Of a stretch of DNA of 64,000 nt, positions 1 through 8,122 are shown in pieces. The notes below the pieces were generated by a model, which made no database searches, was not told where the DNA came from, and was given only the letters and a program-made list of their open reading frames with translations. The DNA is from Arthrobacter jiangjiafuii. Its GTDB lineage: Bacteria > Actinomycetota > Actinomycetes > Actinomycetales > Micrococcaceae. The position numbers were made by a program, and so were the translations under genes. Positions within the stretch are counted from its first letter, which is position 1, and the number at the start of each line of letters is the position of its first letter. The stretch is from assembly GCF_018622995.1 (NCBI RefSeq), contig NZ_CP076022.1, forward strand, positions 3,100,001-3,164,000, written 5' to 3'.

Positions 1-178
1 CACAGGCCACGGCATCGGGTCCGCTGATCCCTGGATCCTTCCCATTGGCGCACCCTTTGCCCTGCACCCCAACGCCGCCGGATACCGGGAGGGATATCTG
101 GCGGCCATCACGGAAGCAGTGGATCTGCTGAACCAAAACGAGGGCGACGACGACTGCCGCGGCCACGGTCGCGGCTGA
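1..178 (+). CDS. SGNH/GDSL-type hydrolase, C-terminal fragment
   Basis: Only the last 58 residues lie in the window; the start is upstream. The visible part has Asp-Pro-Trp at residues 9-11 and HPNAAGY at 22-28. In large actinobacterial SGNH/GDSL esterases this pairing carries the catalytic Asp and His. The serine block is out of view, so the family call rests on this one motif. The last 20 residues are polar (Asp, Gly, Arg) and look disordered. The gene converges on ligC across a 73-bp gap with no clear terminator. Confidence 0.55.
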   Translation, partial: TGHGIGSADPWILPIGAPFALHPNAAGYREGYLAAITEAVDLLNQNEGDDDCRGHGRG

Positions 179-251
179 CCGTCTCACCGGGGCCAGGACC
201 CGCTAGGACCCGCCCCGCGCCCGGACCGGCCGCGCGTTCCTGCCGGAGCGG

Positions 252-1331
252 CTACGATCCCGCAGGCACGGTGAGCACTTCGCCCAGATCGAATTTCACT
301 GGTTCCTCGAGCTGGCCGTACGTGCAGGAGTCCGGGCTCCGGTCCGGACGCCAGCGAACGAACTGGGCCGTGTGCCGGAACCGCTCCCCTTCCATGTGGT
401 CGTACTTGACCTCCACCACCCGCTCGGGGCGCAGCGGAACAAAGGACAGATCCTTGTCCCCGCTCCAGCGGCTCCCCTCGGAATTCCGGGGCGTGCGGGT
501 TCCGGCATCCTGCTTGTCCGCGGTCCAGGGATGATCGGCGGAGTCCGAGACCAGCGGCTGCAGTTCAGAGAACAGTTCCCGCCGCCGGGCCATGCTGAAG
601 GCGCCTGCCACACCCACATTCGTGAGGTCGCCGTCGTCGTTGTAGATGCCCAGCAGCAGCGACCCCACCGCGTCCGGCCCGCTCTTGTGTACCCGGTAGC
701 CGGCCAGCACACAGTCAGCGGTGCGCTGGTGCTTGAACTTGGCCATGGTCCGCTTGCCCGGCTGGTACACGCCGCCAAGGGGTTTGGCGACGATACCGTC
801 CAGTCCGGCGCCCTCAAATTCACCGAACCAGCGCTGCGCCGTGGCCGGGTCGGTGGTCCGGGTCGTGAGGTAGACCGGAGCGGACGCGCCGGCCAGGGCC
901 GCTTCCAGGGCGCTGCGGCGTTCGGCATAGGGCCGGTCCAGGTAGCTGGTGTCATCCAGGGCCAGCAGGTCGAAGGCGGCGAAGGCAGCAGGTGTCTGCT
1001 CGGCCAGCAGTTTCACGCGGCTGGCGGCGGGATGGATGCGCTGCTGCAGCACCTCGAAGTCCAGGCGCTTGCCGGAGGCACTGATCAGGATGATCTCGCC
1101 GTCCACCACGCAGCGCTCCGGCAGGTTCTCCTTGAGCGCCGCCACCAGTTCCGGAAAGTACCGGGTCATCGGCTTTTCGTTGCGGCTGCCAATCTCCAGC
1201 TCATCCCCGTCACGGAAAATGATGGACCGGAAACCGTCCCACTTCGGCTCGTAGGAGTAATCCCCCTCAGGCAGGGCACTTACGGCTTTGGCCAGCATCG
1301 GGGCCACGGGCGGATTTACCGGAAGCTTCAT
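252..1331 (-). CDS. ligC: ATP-dependent DNA ligase, LigC type
   Basis: This 359-residue protein joins nicked DNA using ATP. The nucleotidyltransferase motif EPKWDGFR puts the lysine that carries AMP at position 30. FDLL (motif III region), LDGIVAK (motif IV) and KFKHQR (motif V) follow in order, and the C-terminal third is the OB-fold. There is no primase or phosphoesterase domain, so this is the stand-alone LigC form and not LigD. In mycobacteria LigC backs up end joining and takes part in excision repair; a similar role is inferred here. No ku or ligD lies nearby. The stop is TAG at 252-254, and the hydrolase gene upstream on the same strand ends 22 bp before its ATG. Confidence 0.92.
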   Translation of the reverse strand: MKLPVNPPVAPMLAKAVSALPEGDYSYEPKWDGFRSIIFRDGDELEIGSRNEKPMTRYFPELVAALKENLPERCVVDGEIILISASGKRLDFEVLQQRIHPAASRVKLLAEQTPAAFAAFDLLALDDTSYLDRPYAERRSALEAALAGASAPVYLTTRTTDPATAQRWFGEFEGAGLDGIVAKPLGGVYQPGKRTMAKFKHQRTADCVLAGYRVHKSGPDAVGSLLLGIYNDDGDLTNVGVAGAFSMARRRELFSELQPLVSDSADHPWTADKQDAGTRTPRNSEGSRWSGDKDLSFVPLRPERVVEVKYDHMEGERFRHTAQFVRWRPDRSPDSCTYGQLEEPVKFDLGEVLTVPAGS

Positions 1332-1352
1332 GCGCCCATTCTTACCCGACTT

Positions 1353-1904
1353 TCAGCCGAGGGGAATGCTGACGCCCAGCCCAGCCGCGAACGCAGTCAG
1401 CAGGTTCCGGCCCTGCGACCAGGCGCCCACGCCGCTTTCATCATTGATGTGGACCAGCGCCCCGGCGTCGATCAGCGGAACGTCCCAGGCACCTGCCAGC
1501 AGCCGGGCTCCCGGCAGCGTGCAGTACGGATCGTTCTCGCTGGCCACCAGCAGCCCTGGCACGGGCAGCGGTTCCAGCCTCGGGTCCCGGAACGAGCCTG
1601 CCAGCTCTGGGAAGGCGGGCTCGGCCGGGTCCGGCGGCGCAACCAGCAGCACGCCCCGGGCACCGTCCGGATTGCGCAGCAGCCACTCCGCGGAAGCCAG
1701 GCAGCCCAGGCTGTGGGCCACCAGGATGGTGTCGCCGTTCCGAGACCCGGCGGCGTCGTCGAGCGCGTCCATCCAGTTCTCCAGGTCGGGGTCCTCCCAC
1801 GACGACGGCGAAATCCGGGACATCTCCGGCGCACCGGCCTGCCACAGGCTTTGCCAGTGGCCTTCGTTGGAACCGCCGATGCCGGGAACCATGGTCAGGT
1901 GCAT
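1353..1904 (-). CDS. RBBP9/YdeN-type alpha/beta hydrolase
   Basis: This is a 183-residue small serine hydrolase. It opens with the MHLTMVPGIGGSNEGHWQ stretch typical of the RBBP9/YdeN family and has the nucleophile elbow AHSLGC. A late Asp (ENDPYC region) and a C-terminal His complete a plausible triad. The open frame extends upstream to 2111, but that part lies antisense over the start of the LLM gene, so the ATG at 1904 is taken. The 54-bp gap to the divergent LLM gene must hold both promoters. The substrate is unknown. It may be co-transcribed with ligC downstream. Confidence 0.85.
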   Translation of the reverse strand: MHLTMVPGIGGSNEGHWQSLWQAGAPEMSRISPSSWEDPDLENWMDALDDAAGSRNGDTILVAHSLGCLASAEWLLRNPDGARGVLLVAPPDPAEPAFPELAGSFRDPRLEPLPVPGLLVASENDPYCTLPGARLLAGAWDVPLIDAGALVHINDESGVGAWSQGRNLLTAFAAGLGVSIPLG

Positions 1905-1958
1905 GCGTGAACCTCGATTCTGGGAATATCCACTGGGAAACAGGCGCTGTGCCTGAAC

Positions 1959-2978
1959 ATGAAGAAGATCGGTTTCCTGTCCTTTGGACATTACCGGGAC
2001 GTGCAGGGTTCCTTTGTACGAACCGCCCGCGACGCCCTGCTGCAGACCATTGACCTGGCCGAGGCGGCGGAGGAGCTGGGGATAGACGGCGCGTACCTGC
2101 GCGTCCACCACTTCGCCCCGCAGTTCGCCGCTCCGTTCCCGCTGCTCTCCGCCATGGCCGCACGGACCAGCCGGATTGAGCTGGGAACGGCCGTCATTGA
2201 TATGCGGTATGAAAATCCGCTCTACATGGCGGAGGAAGCCGCGGCGGCGGACCTGATCAGCGGCGGCCGGCTGCAGCTCGGCCTCAGCCGCGGCTCACCC
2301 GAGCCGGCACTGCGCGGTTATGAGGCCTTCGGTTATGTTCCGTCCGACGGCAGCACCGACGCCGACGAGGCACGCAAGCACACCCTGGTCTTCCGTGCCG
2401 CGATTGCCGGCGCCGGGCTGGCCGCCGCAGACCCGGTGATGACCGGCAGTTCCGGTTCGCTGGCGATCGAACCGCAATCCCCTGGGCTGAGCGAGCGGAT
2501 CTGGTGGGGTTCCGGAACCCGGGCCACCGCCAAATGGACCGGAGAGCAGGGCATGAACCTGATGAGCTCCACCCTGCTGACCGAAGACACCGGTGTTCCG
2601 TTCGACCAGCTGCAGGCCGAGCAGATCGAGCTGTACCGCGCCGCCTGGGCGGATGCCGGCCATGCCGGTACGCCGCGGGTCTCGGTCAGCCGCAGCGTGG
2701 TGCCCCTGGTATCCGACGACGACCGCCGGTATTTCGGACTGCGCGCCCAGGCAGATTCCCGGGACCAGGTGGGCCGGCTCGACGGCGGCCTGGCCCGCTT
2801 CGGCAAGAGCTACATCGGCGAACCCGATGTGATTGCCGACCAGCTGGCCGCCGACGCAGCGGTGCAGGCCGCCGATACGGTGCTGATCACGGTCCCCAAC
2901 CAGCTGGGCGTGGACTACAACACCCAGCTGCTGGAGAACATCGTCAAGCTGGTCGCTCCGGCGGCGGGCTGGCGCTGA
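1959..2978 (+). CDS. LLM class flavin-dependent oxidoreductase
   Basis: This 339-residue protein belongs to the bacterial-luciferase superfamily of FMN- or F420-dependent oxidoreductases with a TIM-barrel fold. Visible family blocks are the N-terminal strand with GFLSFGHYRD, the helix AEAAEELGIDGAYLRVHH, the RIELGTAVIDMRYENPLYMAEE block and GGRLQLGLSRGSPEP. Length is normal for the family. The substrate cannot be told from sequence. No Shine-Dalgarno sequence is evident before the ATG; instead CAGGC-gctgt-GCCTG (1941-1955) sits directly upstream. It is divergent from the small hydrolase and has no obvious operon partner. Confidence 0.88.
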   Translation: MKKIGFLSFGHYRDVQGSFVRTARDALLQTIDLAEAAEELGIDGAYLRVHHFAPQFAAPFPLLSAMAARTSRIELGTAVIDMRYENPLYMAEEAAAADLISGGRLQLGLSRGSPEPALRGYEAFGYVPSDGSTDADEARKHTLVFRAAIAGAGLAAADPVMTGSSGSLAIEPQSPGLSERIWWGSGTRATAKWTGEQGMNLMSSTLLTEDTGVPFDQLQAEQIELYRAAWADAGHAGTPRVSVSRSVVPLVSDDDRRYFGLRAQADSRDQVGRLDGGLARFGKSYIGEPDVIADQLAADAAVQAADTVLITVPNQLGVDYNTQLLENIVKLVAPAAGWR

Positions 2979-2985
2979 GGAAGGC

Positions 2986-3020
2986 GCCGTCGTCGGCTTC
3001 ATGGCCAGGCCGACGACGGC
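2986..3020 (+). terminator. Perfect 12-bp inverted repeat after the LLM gene
   Basis: GCCGTCGTCGGC (2986-2997) pairs exactly with GCCGACGACGGC (3009-3020) across an 11-nt loop, starting 8 bp after the LLM stop codon. There is no T-tract, so it may act as a weak terminator or as a 3'-end protecting hairpin. Confidence 0.35.
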
Positions 3021-3211
3021 GGTTCCCAGTGTCGGCGCCGTGCGCTAAGGTGGTCTCAGCTTCACGAGAGGTGGCCGTTGGCCGGATCTGATCCGGCCAT
3101 AAAAGCTCCGACTGGCCTCACACCAACCCCATTGTTCGGCGGGTGGTTCGGATGACGAAGCGGCCTGCCGCCGCCCGGCGCAGGCAAGGACAACCTGAAA
3201 AGGAACACACT

Positions 3212-3595
3212 GTGAGCATTTCCAGTGACGCCCGCTGCATCAGCTACACGCCCGGCCACAACGTGCATCTCATCCACGGCAAGCGCTTGGCCGGCTTCGA
3301 CGACTGGGTGGATGCCCAGGCCTATGCCGACGTTGAACTGGACCTGATCCAGCTGGTGGTGGACGGTGAGCAGCGCCTGATGTGGTTCCACGACATTCCC
3401 GCGCTGGCGTTGGCCCTGGCCGCATCCGGAGGGCAGGCGCAGTGGTGCGCGCGCTATTCCTCGCTGCTGGTTCCGGGCGGCTTCACCAGTGAAGCCAGAC
3501 GCTCTTTTTTCTACTTGGCGACGCCGGAAAGGGTGCATCCGTGTAAGCGGATCAGCGCAAACGACTCCGAAGACGCCCGATCTCAGCTGGGCTAA
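3212..3595 (+). CDS. Conserved-looking protein of unknown function
   Basis: The product is 127 residues and was not recognised. The GTG at 3212 is chosen because AAAGGAA (3198-3204) lies 7 bp upstream; the frame could start at 3143 but has no ribosome site there. The N-terminal half (CISYTPGHNVHLIHGKRL, then an acidic stretch) looks like a small alpha/beta domain. There is no signal peptide or membrane segment, and Cys and Trp occur in the centre. The last 44 bp overlap the 3' end of the convergent phosphatase gene. The roughly 190-bp leader contains a 9-bp palindrome at 3079-3099. A soluble cytoplasmic protein is likely; no function is proposed. Confidence 0.6.
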   Translation: MSISSDARCISYTPGHNVHLIHGKRLAGFDDWVDAQAYADVELDLIQLVVDGEQRLMWFHDIPALALALAASGGQAQWCARYSSLLVPGGFTSEARRSFFYLATPERVHPCKRISANDSEDARSQLG

Positions 3596-4280
3596 GCCCC
3601 GCTGAGCGCAGGTACTGTTCCGCGTCAAAACCGTCCAGGGCACGGAGCAGTTCCTTCCGGCCCTCGGCCACCCGGTCTTCCAACTGTGCGGCGGTCAGCG
3701 GCTTCTCCCGTGGATTCGCCTGCGTTGCGTGGAAGGCGCTGATTCCGCGGACCGCCCGCTCATAGTCGTCCGCGATAGCGTCCGGTTCCGCGCCGGCCAG
3801 TTGCAGCAGCAGCATGGCGATCAGGCCGGTGCGGTCCCGGCCAGCCGAGCAATGGATCACCACGCCGCCGTCGTCGGCGTCCGCCACAGCGCGGGCGACG
3901 GCGGCAATCTTCTCCGGCCAGCGCCGCAGGTTCTCGCGGTAGAACTTGGGCGAATCCATGTACGGCCCGGTCAGCGCCGTGAAATCCGGGTCCGTCGCTT
4001 CCTGGGTGGGGCGGGTCAGGAATGTGAGGCCGACGACGGCGCCAGCCGGCACCTGCGGATCGGTGTCCCGCCGGCCCTGCTCCTCCGGGTTGCGCAGGTC
4101 GACGACGGTCCGCACGCCGGCGGCACGGGCCTGCGCCCAGCCGCGTTCGGTCAGCCACTCGGACCGGCCCATCCTGAACACCCGGCCCGGTGCCACGGTG
4201 CCGCCGCCTGCCAGCGGAATCCCGCCAAGATCACGGGCATTGCCGGCCCCGTCCCACTCCACGTCGGTGTTCACATCCAT
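3552..4280 (-). CDS. Tyrosine/dual-specificity phosphatase, PtpB-like
   Basis: This 242-residue phosphatase has the P-loop HCSAGRDRTG with nucleophile Cys144 and Arg150 (C-x5-R). The N-terminal NARDLGGIPL block and TVVDLRNPEEQ are typical of the bacterial DSP-like family that includes mycobacterial PtpB, which acts on phosphotyrosine or phosphoinositides. The ATG at 4280 is used because the family usually begins just before NARDLGG; the open frame continues to 4367, which would run into the merR promoter. A GGAG lies 3 bp before this ATG. The 3' end overlaps the unknown convergent gene by 44 bp. No secretion signal is seen. Confidence 0.85.
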   Translation of the reverse strand: MDVNTDVEWDGAGNARDLGGIPLAGGGTVAPGRVFRMGRSEWLTERGWAQARAAGVRTVVDLRNPEEQGRRDTDPQVPAGAVVGLTFLTRPTQEATDPDFTALTGPYMDSPKFYRENLRRWPEKIAAVARAVADADDGGVVIHCSAGRDRTGLIAMLLLQLAGAEPDAIADDYERAVRGISAFHATQANPREKPLTAAQLEDRVAEGRKELLRALDGFDAEQYLRSAGLSPAEIGRLRSRLR

Positions 4281-4354
4281 GTCTCCAGCGTGGTCCCTGT
4301 GGCTGCGCATTTCCCGGACTCTACGGGACGTGGCGGAAAATCTCTGGGTGATAC

Positions 4355-4386
4355 TTGACCCTGACACTGTGGCAGACGGGAGAACT
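4355..4386 (+). promoter_or_regulatory. MerR-type promoter with palindromic operator
   Basis: TTGACC (4355-4360) fits a -35 box. The 15-bp near-palindrome CTGACACTGTGGCAG (4361-4375) follows at once, with one mismatched pair. MerR-family regulators bind exactly this kind of operator inside a long (19-20 bp) spacer. A weak -10 (around 4380-4386) would put the transcript start at or next to the ATG at 4392, so translation may be leaderless. Autoregulation by the adjacent MerR gene is inferred. Confidence 0.6.
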
Positions 4387-4391
4387 GAAGC

Positions 4392-5195
4392 ATGTTATCC
4401 ATCGGGGCGTTCGCGCAGATCGGCCAGGTTACCCATCGCATGCTTCGGCACTGGGATACCTCCGGGCTGCTCGTTCCCGCCCATGTTGATGAGTTCAGCG
4501 GCTACCGCTCCTATGACCCGTCCCAGCTCGAACGGCTGCATCGGATCGTTGCCCTCCGCCACCTCGGCTTCGGGCTCGAGGACATCGCCGCCATGCTTGA
4601 ATCCGGTGTTGATGCACAGCGTCTTGCCCTGATGCTGCGGATCCGGCGTGCGGAGGTCGAGGACGAGCAGCGGACGGCAACCGTACGGCTCATCGATGTG
4701 GAACGAAGGCTCCACCTCATCGAAAAGGAAAAAGCCATGCCACAGATCGAAATCGTCCAGAAGTCGCTCCCCGCTCTCCGTCTGGTTGCTCTCAGCGCCG
4801 TAGTCTCGGAACAGCCCGAGGTTCCCGGCGTCGTCGGGCCATTGTTCGACAGCGTTGCCCGCGCGTTGAAATCCACCGGCGCACCGATGGACACCCCGGT
4901 AGCGCAGTATGAGATGGGCGAAGACGGGATGCGGATCGTCGCCGGCTATGCGTGCTCCGGGCAACTGCCCGACGGCGTGGAGGCCATCAACCTTCCGCCC
5001 GTTCCGACGGCGGTCTGCGGCGTCCATCTGGGCACCATGGAGCACATCGCCGAGAGTTGGCAGGCGGTCCACGCCGAGATCTTTGCCCGCGGCTTGGTTC
5101 CCTCGGGACCCTGCCGGGAGCTGTACGTCCGCGCTGTCTCTGATGACCAAGCAGACTGGGTCACCGAGCTGCAGCAGCCCGTCGCGCCGGCTTAG
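4392..5195 (+). CDS. MerR family regulator with GyrI-like effector domain
   Basis: This 267-residue regulator has an N-terminal MerR winged helix (MLSIGAFAQIGQVTHRMLRHW to about residue 70), a linking helix to about 110, and a C-terminal GyrI/BmrR-like domain that usually binds hydrophobic or cationic small molecules. There is no cysteine cluster of the metal-sensing kind in the dimerisation helix. GGAG lies about 9 bp upstream of the ATG. The operator at 4361-4375 points to autoregulation. No transporter adjoins it, so the regulated target is unknown. It converges on the 3-hydroxyacyl-CoA dehydrogenase gene across 34 bp. Confidence 0.9.
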   Translation: MLSIGAFAQIGQVTHRMLRHWDTSGLLVPAHVDEFSGYRSYDPSQLERLHRIVALRHLGFGLEDIAAMLESGVDAQRLALMLRIRRAEVEDEQRTATVRLIDVERRLHLIEKEKAMPQIEIVQKSLPALRLVALSAVVSEQPEVPGVVGPLFDSVARALKSTGAPMDTPVAQYEMGEDGMRIVAGYACSGQLPDGVEAINLPPVPTAVCGVHLGTMEHIAESWQAVHAEIFARGLVPSGPCRELYVRAVSDDQADWVTELQQPVAPA

Positions 5196-5229
5196 GCGCC
5201 CCTCCGGGCGGTAGGGCAGGGAATCCGGT

Positions 5230-6078
5230 TTACTTCCAGTCGAAGAAGCCCGTGCCGGTTTTGCGGCCGAGCTCGCCGCGGGCCACTTTGTCACGCAGGA
5301 TCCGCGGCGGCTCGAACCGCGGGCCCAGCGTGGCGGCCAGGTATTCGGCAATGCCCAGCCGGACATCCAGGCCCACGATGTCAGTGGTCCGCAGCGGGCC
5401 GGTGGGGTGCTTGTAGCCCAGGACCATGGCGGCATCGATGTCCTCCGCCGAGGCCACGCCCTCCTCGACCATCCGCATGGCCTCCAGGGCAATGGCGACG
5501 CCCAGCCGGGAACTGGCAAAGCCGGGGGCATCGTTCACGACGACGGGTGTCTTGCCCAGGTCCTGGGTCCAGGTCCGGGCAGCCCCGGCGAGTTCTTCGG
5601 AAGTTTGCTTGCCCAGGACCACTTCGATCAGATCCGAGGCCGGCACCGGGTTGAAGAAGTGCAGGCCGCAGAAACGCTCCGGCCGTTGGAGTTTCTCCGC
5701 AAGTTCCGAGACCGAAAGCGAGGAAGTGTTCGAGGCCAGCCAGGCGTCCGGGGCCAGCTGCTCCTCCACAGCAACCAGTGCGGCAGCCTTGAGGGCAAAG
5801 TCCTCAGGAACGGCTTCGACCACGAGTCCGGCCGGGGCGAAATCGGCATAATCGGTGGAGACGCTCAGCCTGGACAGCAGAACCTCCAGCGGTTCCGTGA
5901 CGGTTCCACGCTCCACGCTCTTGGCGAGGTTGGCGGCCACACGCTCGTAGGCGGCGGCAGCGGCGTCGTCGTCGCGCTCCACCACCACCACGGTGGCTCC
6001 GGCGGTGCAGAAGGCATGGGCGATTCCCGCGCCCATCCGGCCGCCGCCGAGGACTCCGACGTTGGAAGGAACTGTCAT
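5230..6078 (-). CDS. 3-hydroxyacyl-CoA dehydrogenase (HBDH/PaaH type)
   Basis: This 282-residue enzyme oxidises a 3-hydroxyacyl-CoA to the 3-oxoacyl-CoA with NAD(P)+. GGGRMG at 11-16 is the dinucleotide loop. His140 in FCGLHFFNPVP and the upstream SNTSS block are the usual catalytic and substrate residues. DAPGF and the C-terminal helical domain (HPTGPLRTTDIVGLDV) complete the fold. The size equals the stand-alone FadB2/Hbd/PaaH enzymes. Its ATG overlaps the enoyl-CoA hydratase stop (ATGA, 6075-6078), so it is the last gene of a three-gene operon. Substrate length cannot be read from sequence; the thiolase partner favours a phenylacetate or beta-ketoadipate route. Confidence 0.92.
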   Translation of the reverse strand: MTVPSNVGVLGGGRMGAGIAHAFCTAGATVVVVERDDDAAAAAYERVAANLAKSVERGTVTEPLEVLLSRLSVSTDYADFAPAGLVVEAVPEDFALKAAALVAVEEQLAPDAWLASNTSSLSVSELAEKLQRPERFCGLHFFNPVPASDLIEVVLGKQTSEELAGAARTWTQDLGKTPVVVNDAPGFASSRLGVAIALEAMRMVEEGVASAEDIDAAMVLGYKHPTGPLRTTDIVGLDVRLGIAEYLAATLGPRFEPPRILRDKVARGELGRKTGTGFFDWK

Positions 6079-6830
6079 TTCTTTTTCCTCTCGAGGAAGG
6101 CGTCCATGCGGTCGAACTTGGCGGAGGATTCGAAGAGGATCCCCTGCGCCAGGGTGTCAATGACGGGGTGTGCTGCCGCGGGAGCGGCGAACACGGCCTT
6201 GGTGAGGCGCACGGCCAGCGGATCCTGGCGGCCGATCAGGTCCGCAAGGGCGTCAGCGGCGGCCAGCAGCTGTTCGGGTTCGACGATTTCGGTGACCAGG
6301 TGCACGGCCAGGGCTTCCTCACCGGTGAGGATGCGCCCGGCAAGCAGGATGTCCTTGGCCAGCGGCTCGCCCACCAGTTCCTTGAGCCGCCAGGTGGCGC
6401 CCGCGGCGGCCATGATGCCGAGCGAGGTTTCAGGGTTGCCGATTTTCAGCCGCGGAGTGCCGATGCGGAAGTCGGCGGCGAAGGCCAGCTCCGCTCCCCC
6501 GCCCAGGGCGTAGCCGTCCAGGGCGGCGATGACGGGCATCGGCAGCTGCGCGATCCGCGAGAAGACGGTCGAATTGATGCCGCGCAGGGCGTCGTCGCGG
6601 CGGCGTTCGCGCAACTGGCCAATGTCCGCGCCGGAGGCGAAGACGCCGTTACTGCCGGCCAGGATCAGGATCCGCGGGTTTTCCTCCAGATCGGCGCAGA
6701 GCAGGTGCAGCTCCTGAACCATGGCGGAGTCGATGGCGTTGCGGACCTCGGGGCGGTTCAGGACGGCGGTGACGCGGCCTTCGCCTTCGGTGACCTGCAG
6801 GGTGGTGAAGGAGCTGTAGTCGACGCCCAC
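6075..6830 (-). CDS. Enoyl-CoA hydratase/isomerase family protein
   Basis: This 251-residue crotonase-fold enzyme probably hydrates or isomerises an unsaturated CoA ester, feeding the dehydrogenase downstream. It shows NRPEVRNAID near the N-terminus, the oxyanion-hole segment SGADIGQL, and ALGGGAELAFAADFRIG, which holds the second oxyanion glycine. An acidic catalytic residue is expected at NPETSLGIM. The GTG start (6830) directly abuts the thiolase TAA stop, and its only ribosome-site candidate (GAGG) lies inside the thiolase gene, which suggests translational coupling. The C-terminus ends in a lysine run. It could be PaaF- or PaaG-like; sequence alone does not decide. Confidence 0.9.
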   Translation of the reverse strand: MGVDYSSFTTLQVTEGEGRVTAVLNRPEVRNAIDSAMVQELHLLCADLEENPRILILAGSNGVFASGADIGQLRERRRDDALRGINSTVFSRIAQLPMPVIAALDGYALGGGAELAFAADFRIGTPRLKIGNPETSLGIMAAAGATWRLKELVGEPLAKDILLAGRILTGEEALAVHLVTEIVEPEQLLAAADALADLIGRQDPLAVRLTKAVFAAPAAAHPVIDTLAQGILFESSAKFDRMDAFLERKKK

Positions 6831-8042
6831 TTAGACGGCCTCGATCAGCATCGCGGTGCCCTGGCCGACGCCCACGCACATGGTGGCGATGCCGCGGGAG
6901 GCGCCCTCACGTTCCATCCGGTTCAGCAGGGTGATGGCGATCCGGGAACCGGAGGAGCCCAGCGGGTGCCCCAGGGCGATGGCGCCGCCGTCGTTGTTCA
7001 CAATGTCCTCGTTCACGCCCAGGCGGCGGATGCAGGCCAGTGACTGGGTGGCGAAGGCCTCGTTGAGTTCAAAGGCGCCGACGTCGGCCAGCTTGACGCC
7101 GCTGCGGGCCAGTACTTTCTGGGTGGCCGGGACCGGACCGATGCCCATGATTTCCGGCGGCACTCCGGCGGAGGCGCCGTCGACAATCCGGGCGCGGGCG
7201 GTGAGGCCGTATTCACGGATCGCCCGTTCCGAGGCGACGATGATGGCGGAGGCGCCGTCGTTCAGGGAGCTGGCGTTGCCGGCGGTGACGATGCCGCCGG
7301 GCTTGACCACCGGGCGCAGCTTGCCCAGGACCTCGGCGGTGGTGCCCGCGCGGGGACCTTCGTCGGCGTCGACCACGGTGTCGCCCTTGCGGCCCGGGAC
7401 AGTGACCGGAACGATCTCGTCCTTGAACCGGCCGGCGGCAATGGCAGCCAGGGCGTTCTCATGCGAGCGGACGGCGAAGGCATCGGCATCCTCGCGGGAG
7501 ATGCCGTCCACAGCGGCCAGTTCCTCGGCCGTTTCCGGCATCGAGTAGGTCATCTTGCCGTCGCGGGCGAGCTCCCCGGTGGTGAACCGTTCGTTCACAA
7601 AGCGCCAGCCGATGGAGGTATCGAAGGTCTGCCCGGGCTTGGCGAAGGCCTTGGTGGGCTTTTCGGTGACCCAGGGGGCGCGGCTCATGGATTCGGTGCC
7701 GCCGGCAATAACAATGTCGGCCGCACCGGACTTGATCATGTGCGAGGCCATGATGATGGCCGAGAGTCCCGAGGCGCAGAGCCGGTTCACGGTGATTCCG
7801 GGAACGTCCGAGGGGAAGCCGGCCAGCAGGGCCGCCATCCGGGCCACGTTGCGGTTTTCCTCGCCGGCACCGTTGGCGTTGCCCAGGATCACTTCGTCGA
7901 CGACGGCGGGATCCAGTCCCTCGCGCGCCACGAGTTCCTGCAGCGTCAGTGCCGCCAGGTCATCGGGGCGGACGCTGGAGAGCGCTCCTCCATATCGGCC
8001 TACCGGAGTCCGTACTCCGCCCACCAGAAACGCTTCAGCCAT
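6831..8042 (-). CDS. Thiolase, 3-oxoadipyl-CoA (PcaF/PaaJ) type
   Basis: This 403-residue thiolase cleaves a 3-oxoacyl-CoA with CoA. Cys89 (NRLCASGL) is the acylated nucleophile; His359 (GHPLGSSG) and Cys389 (MCVGVGQG) complete the site. RTPVGRYGGALSSVRPDDL and DTSIGWRFVN are hallmarks of the PcaF/PaaJ branch, which releases acetyl-CoA and succinyl-CoA from 3-oxoadipyl-CoA. ATG 8042 is preferred over the longer frame because it begins the conserved MAEAFLVGG and GGGAG sits 6 bp upstream. It is the first gene of the operon with the hydratase and dehydrogenase, behind a promoter and operator at 8101-8151. A generic acetyl-CoA acyltransferase role is the alternative. Confidence 0.92.
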   Translation of the reverse strand: MAEAFLVGGVRTPVGRYGGALSSVRPDDLAALTLQELVAREGLDPAVVDEVILGNANGAGEENRNVARMAALLAGFPSDVPGITVNRLCASGLSAIIMASHMIKSGAADIVIAGGTESMSRAPWVTEKPTKAFAKPGQTFDTSIGWRFVNERFTTGELARDGKMTYSMPETAEELAAVDGISREDADAFAVRSHENALAAIAAGRFKDEIVPVTVPGRKGDTVVDADEGPRAGTTAEVLGKLRPVVKPGGIVTAGNASSLNDGASAIIVASERAIREYGLTARARIVDGASAGVPPEIMGIGPVPATQKVLARSGVKLADVGAFELNEAFATQSLACIRRLGVNEDIVNNDGGAIALGHPLGSSGSRIAITLLNRMEREGASRGIATMCVGVGQGTAMLIEAV

Positions 8043-8100
8043 GTCTGCTCCCGTGCTCGCTTGCCTGCCGGCCGCGGTTGCCCGCCTGCCCGTGCCGGAT

Positions 8101-8122
8101 TTACCGACCAATCGTTCTGTAA
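8101..8122. promoter_or_regulatory. TetR-type (PaaR-like) operator
   Basis: A 22-bp imperfect palindrome starts TTACCGAC and ends TCTGTAA, with 16 of 22 positions symmetric. As recalled, the actinobacterial PaaR consensus has fixed ACCG, CG and CGGT blocks; this site matches 8 of those 10 positions. It lies directly downstream of the predicted -10, where a bound repressor would block the thiolase operon. No TetR gene is in the window. Confidence 0.5.

Noticed and set aside
4281-4367. Upstream start of the phosphatase at 4367
   Set aside because: It would cover the merR promoter and operator and adds residues not seen in the family.
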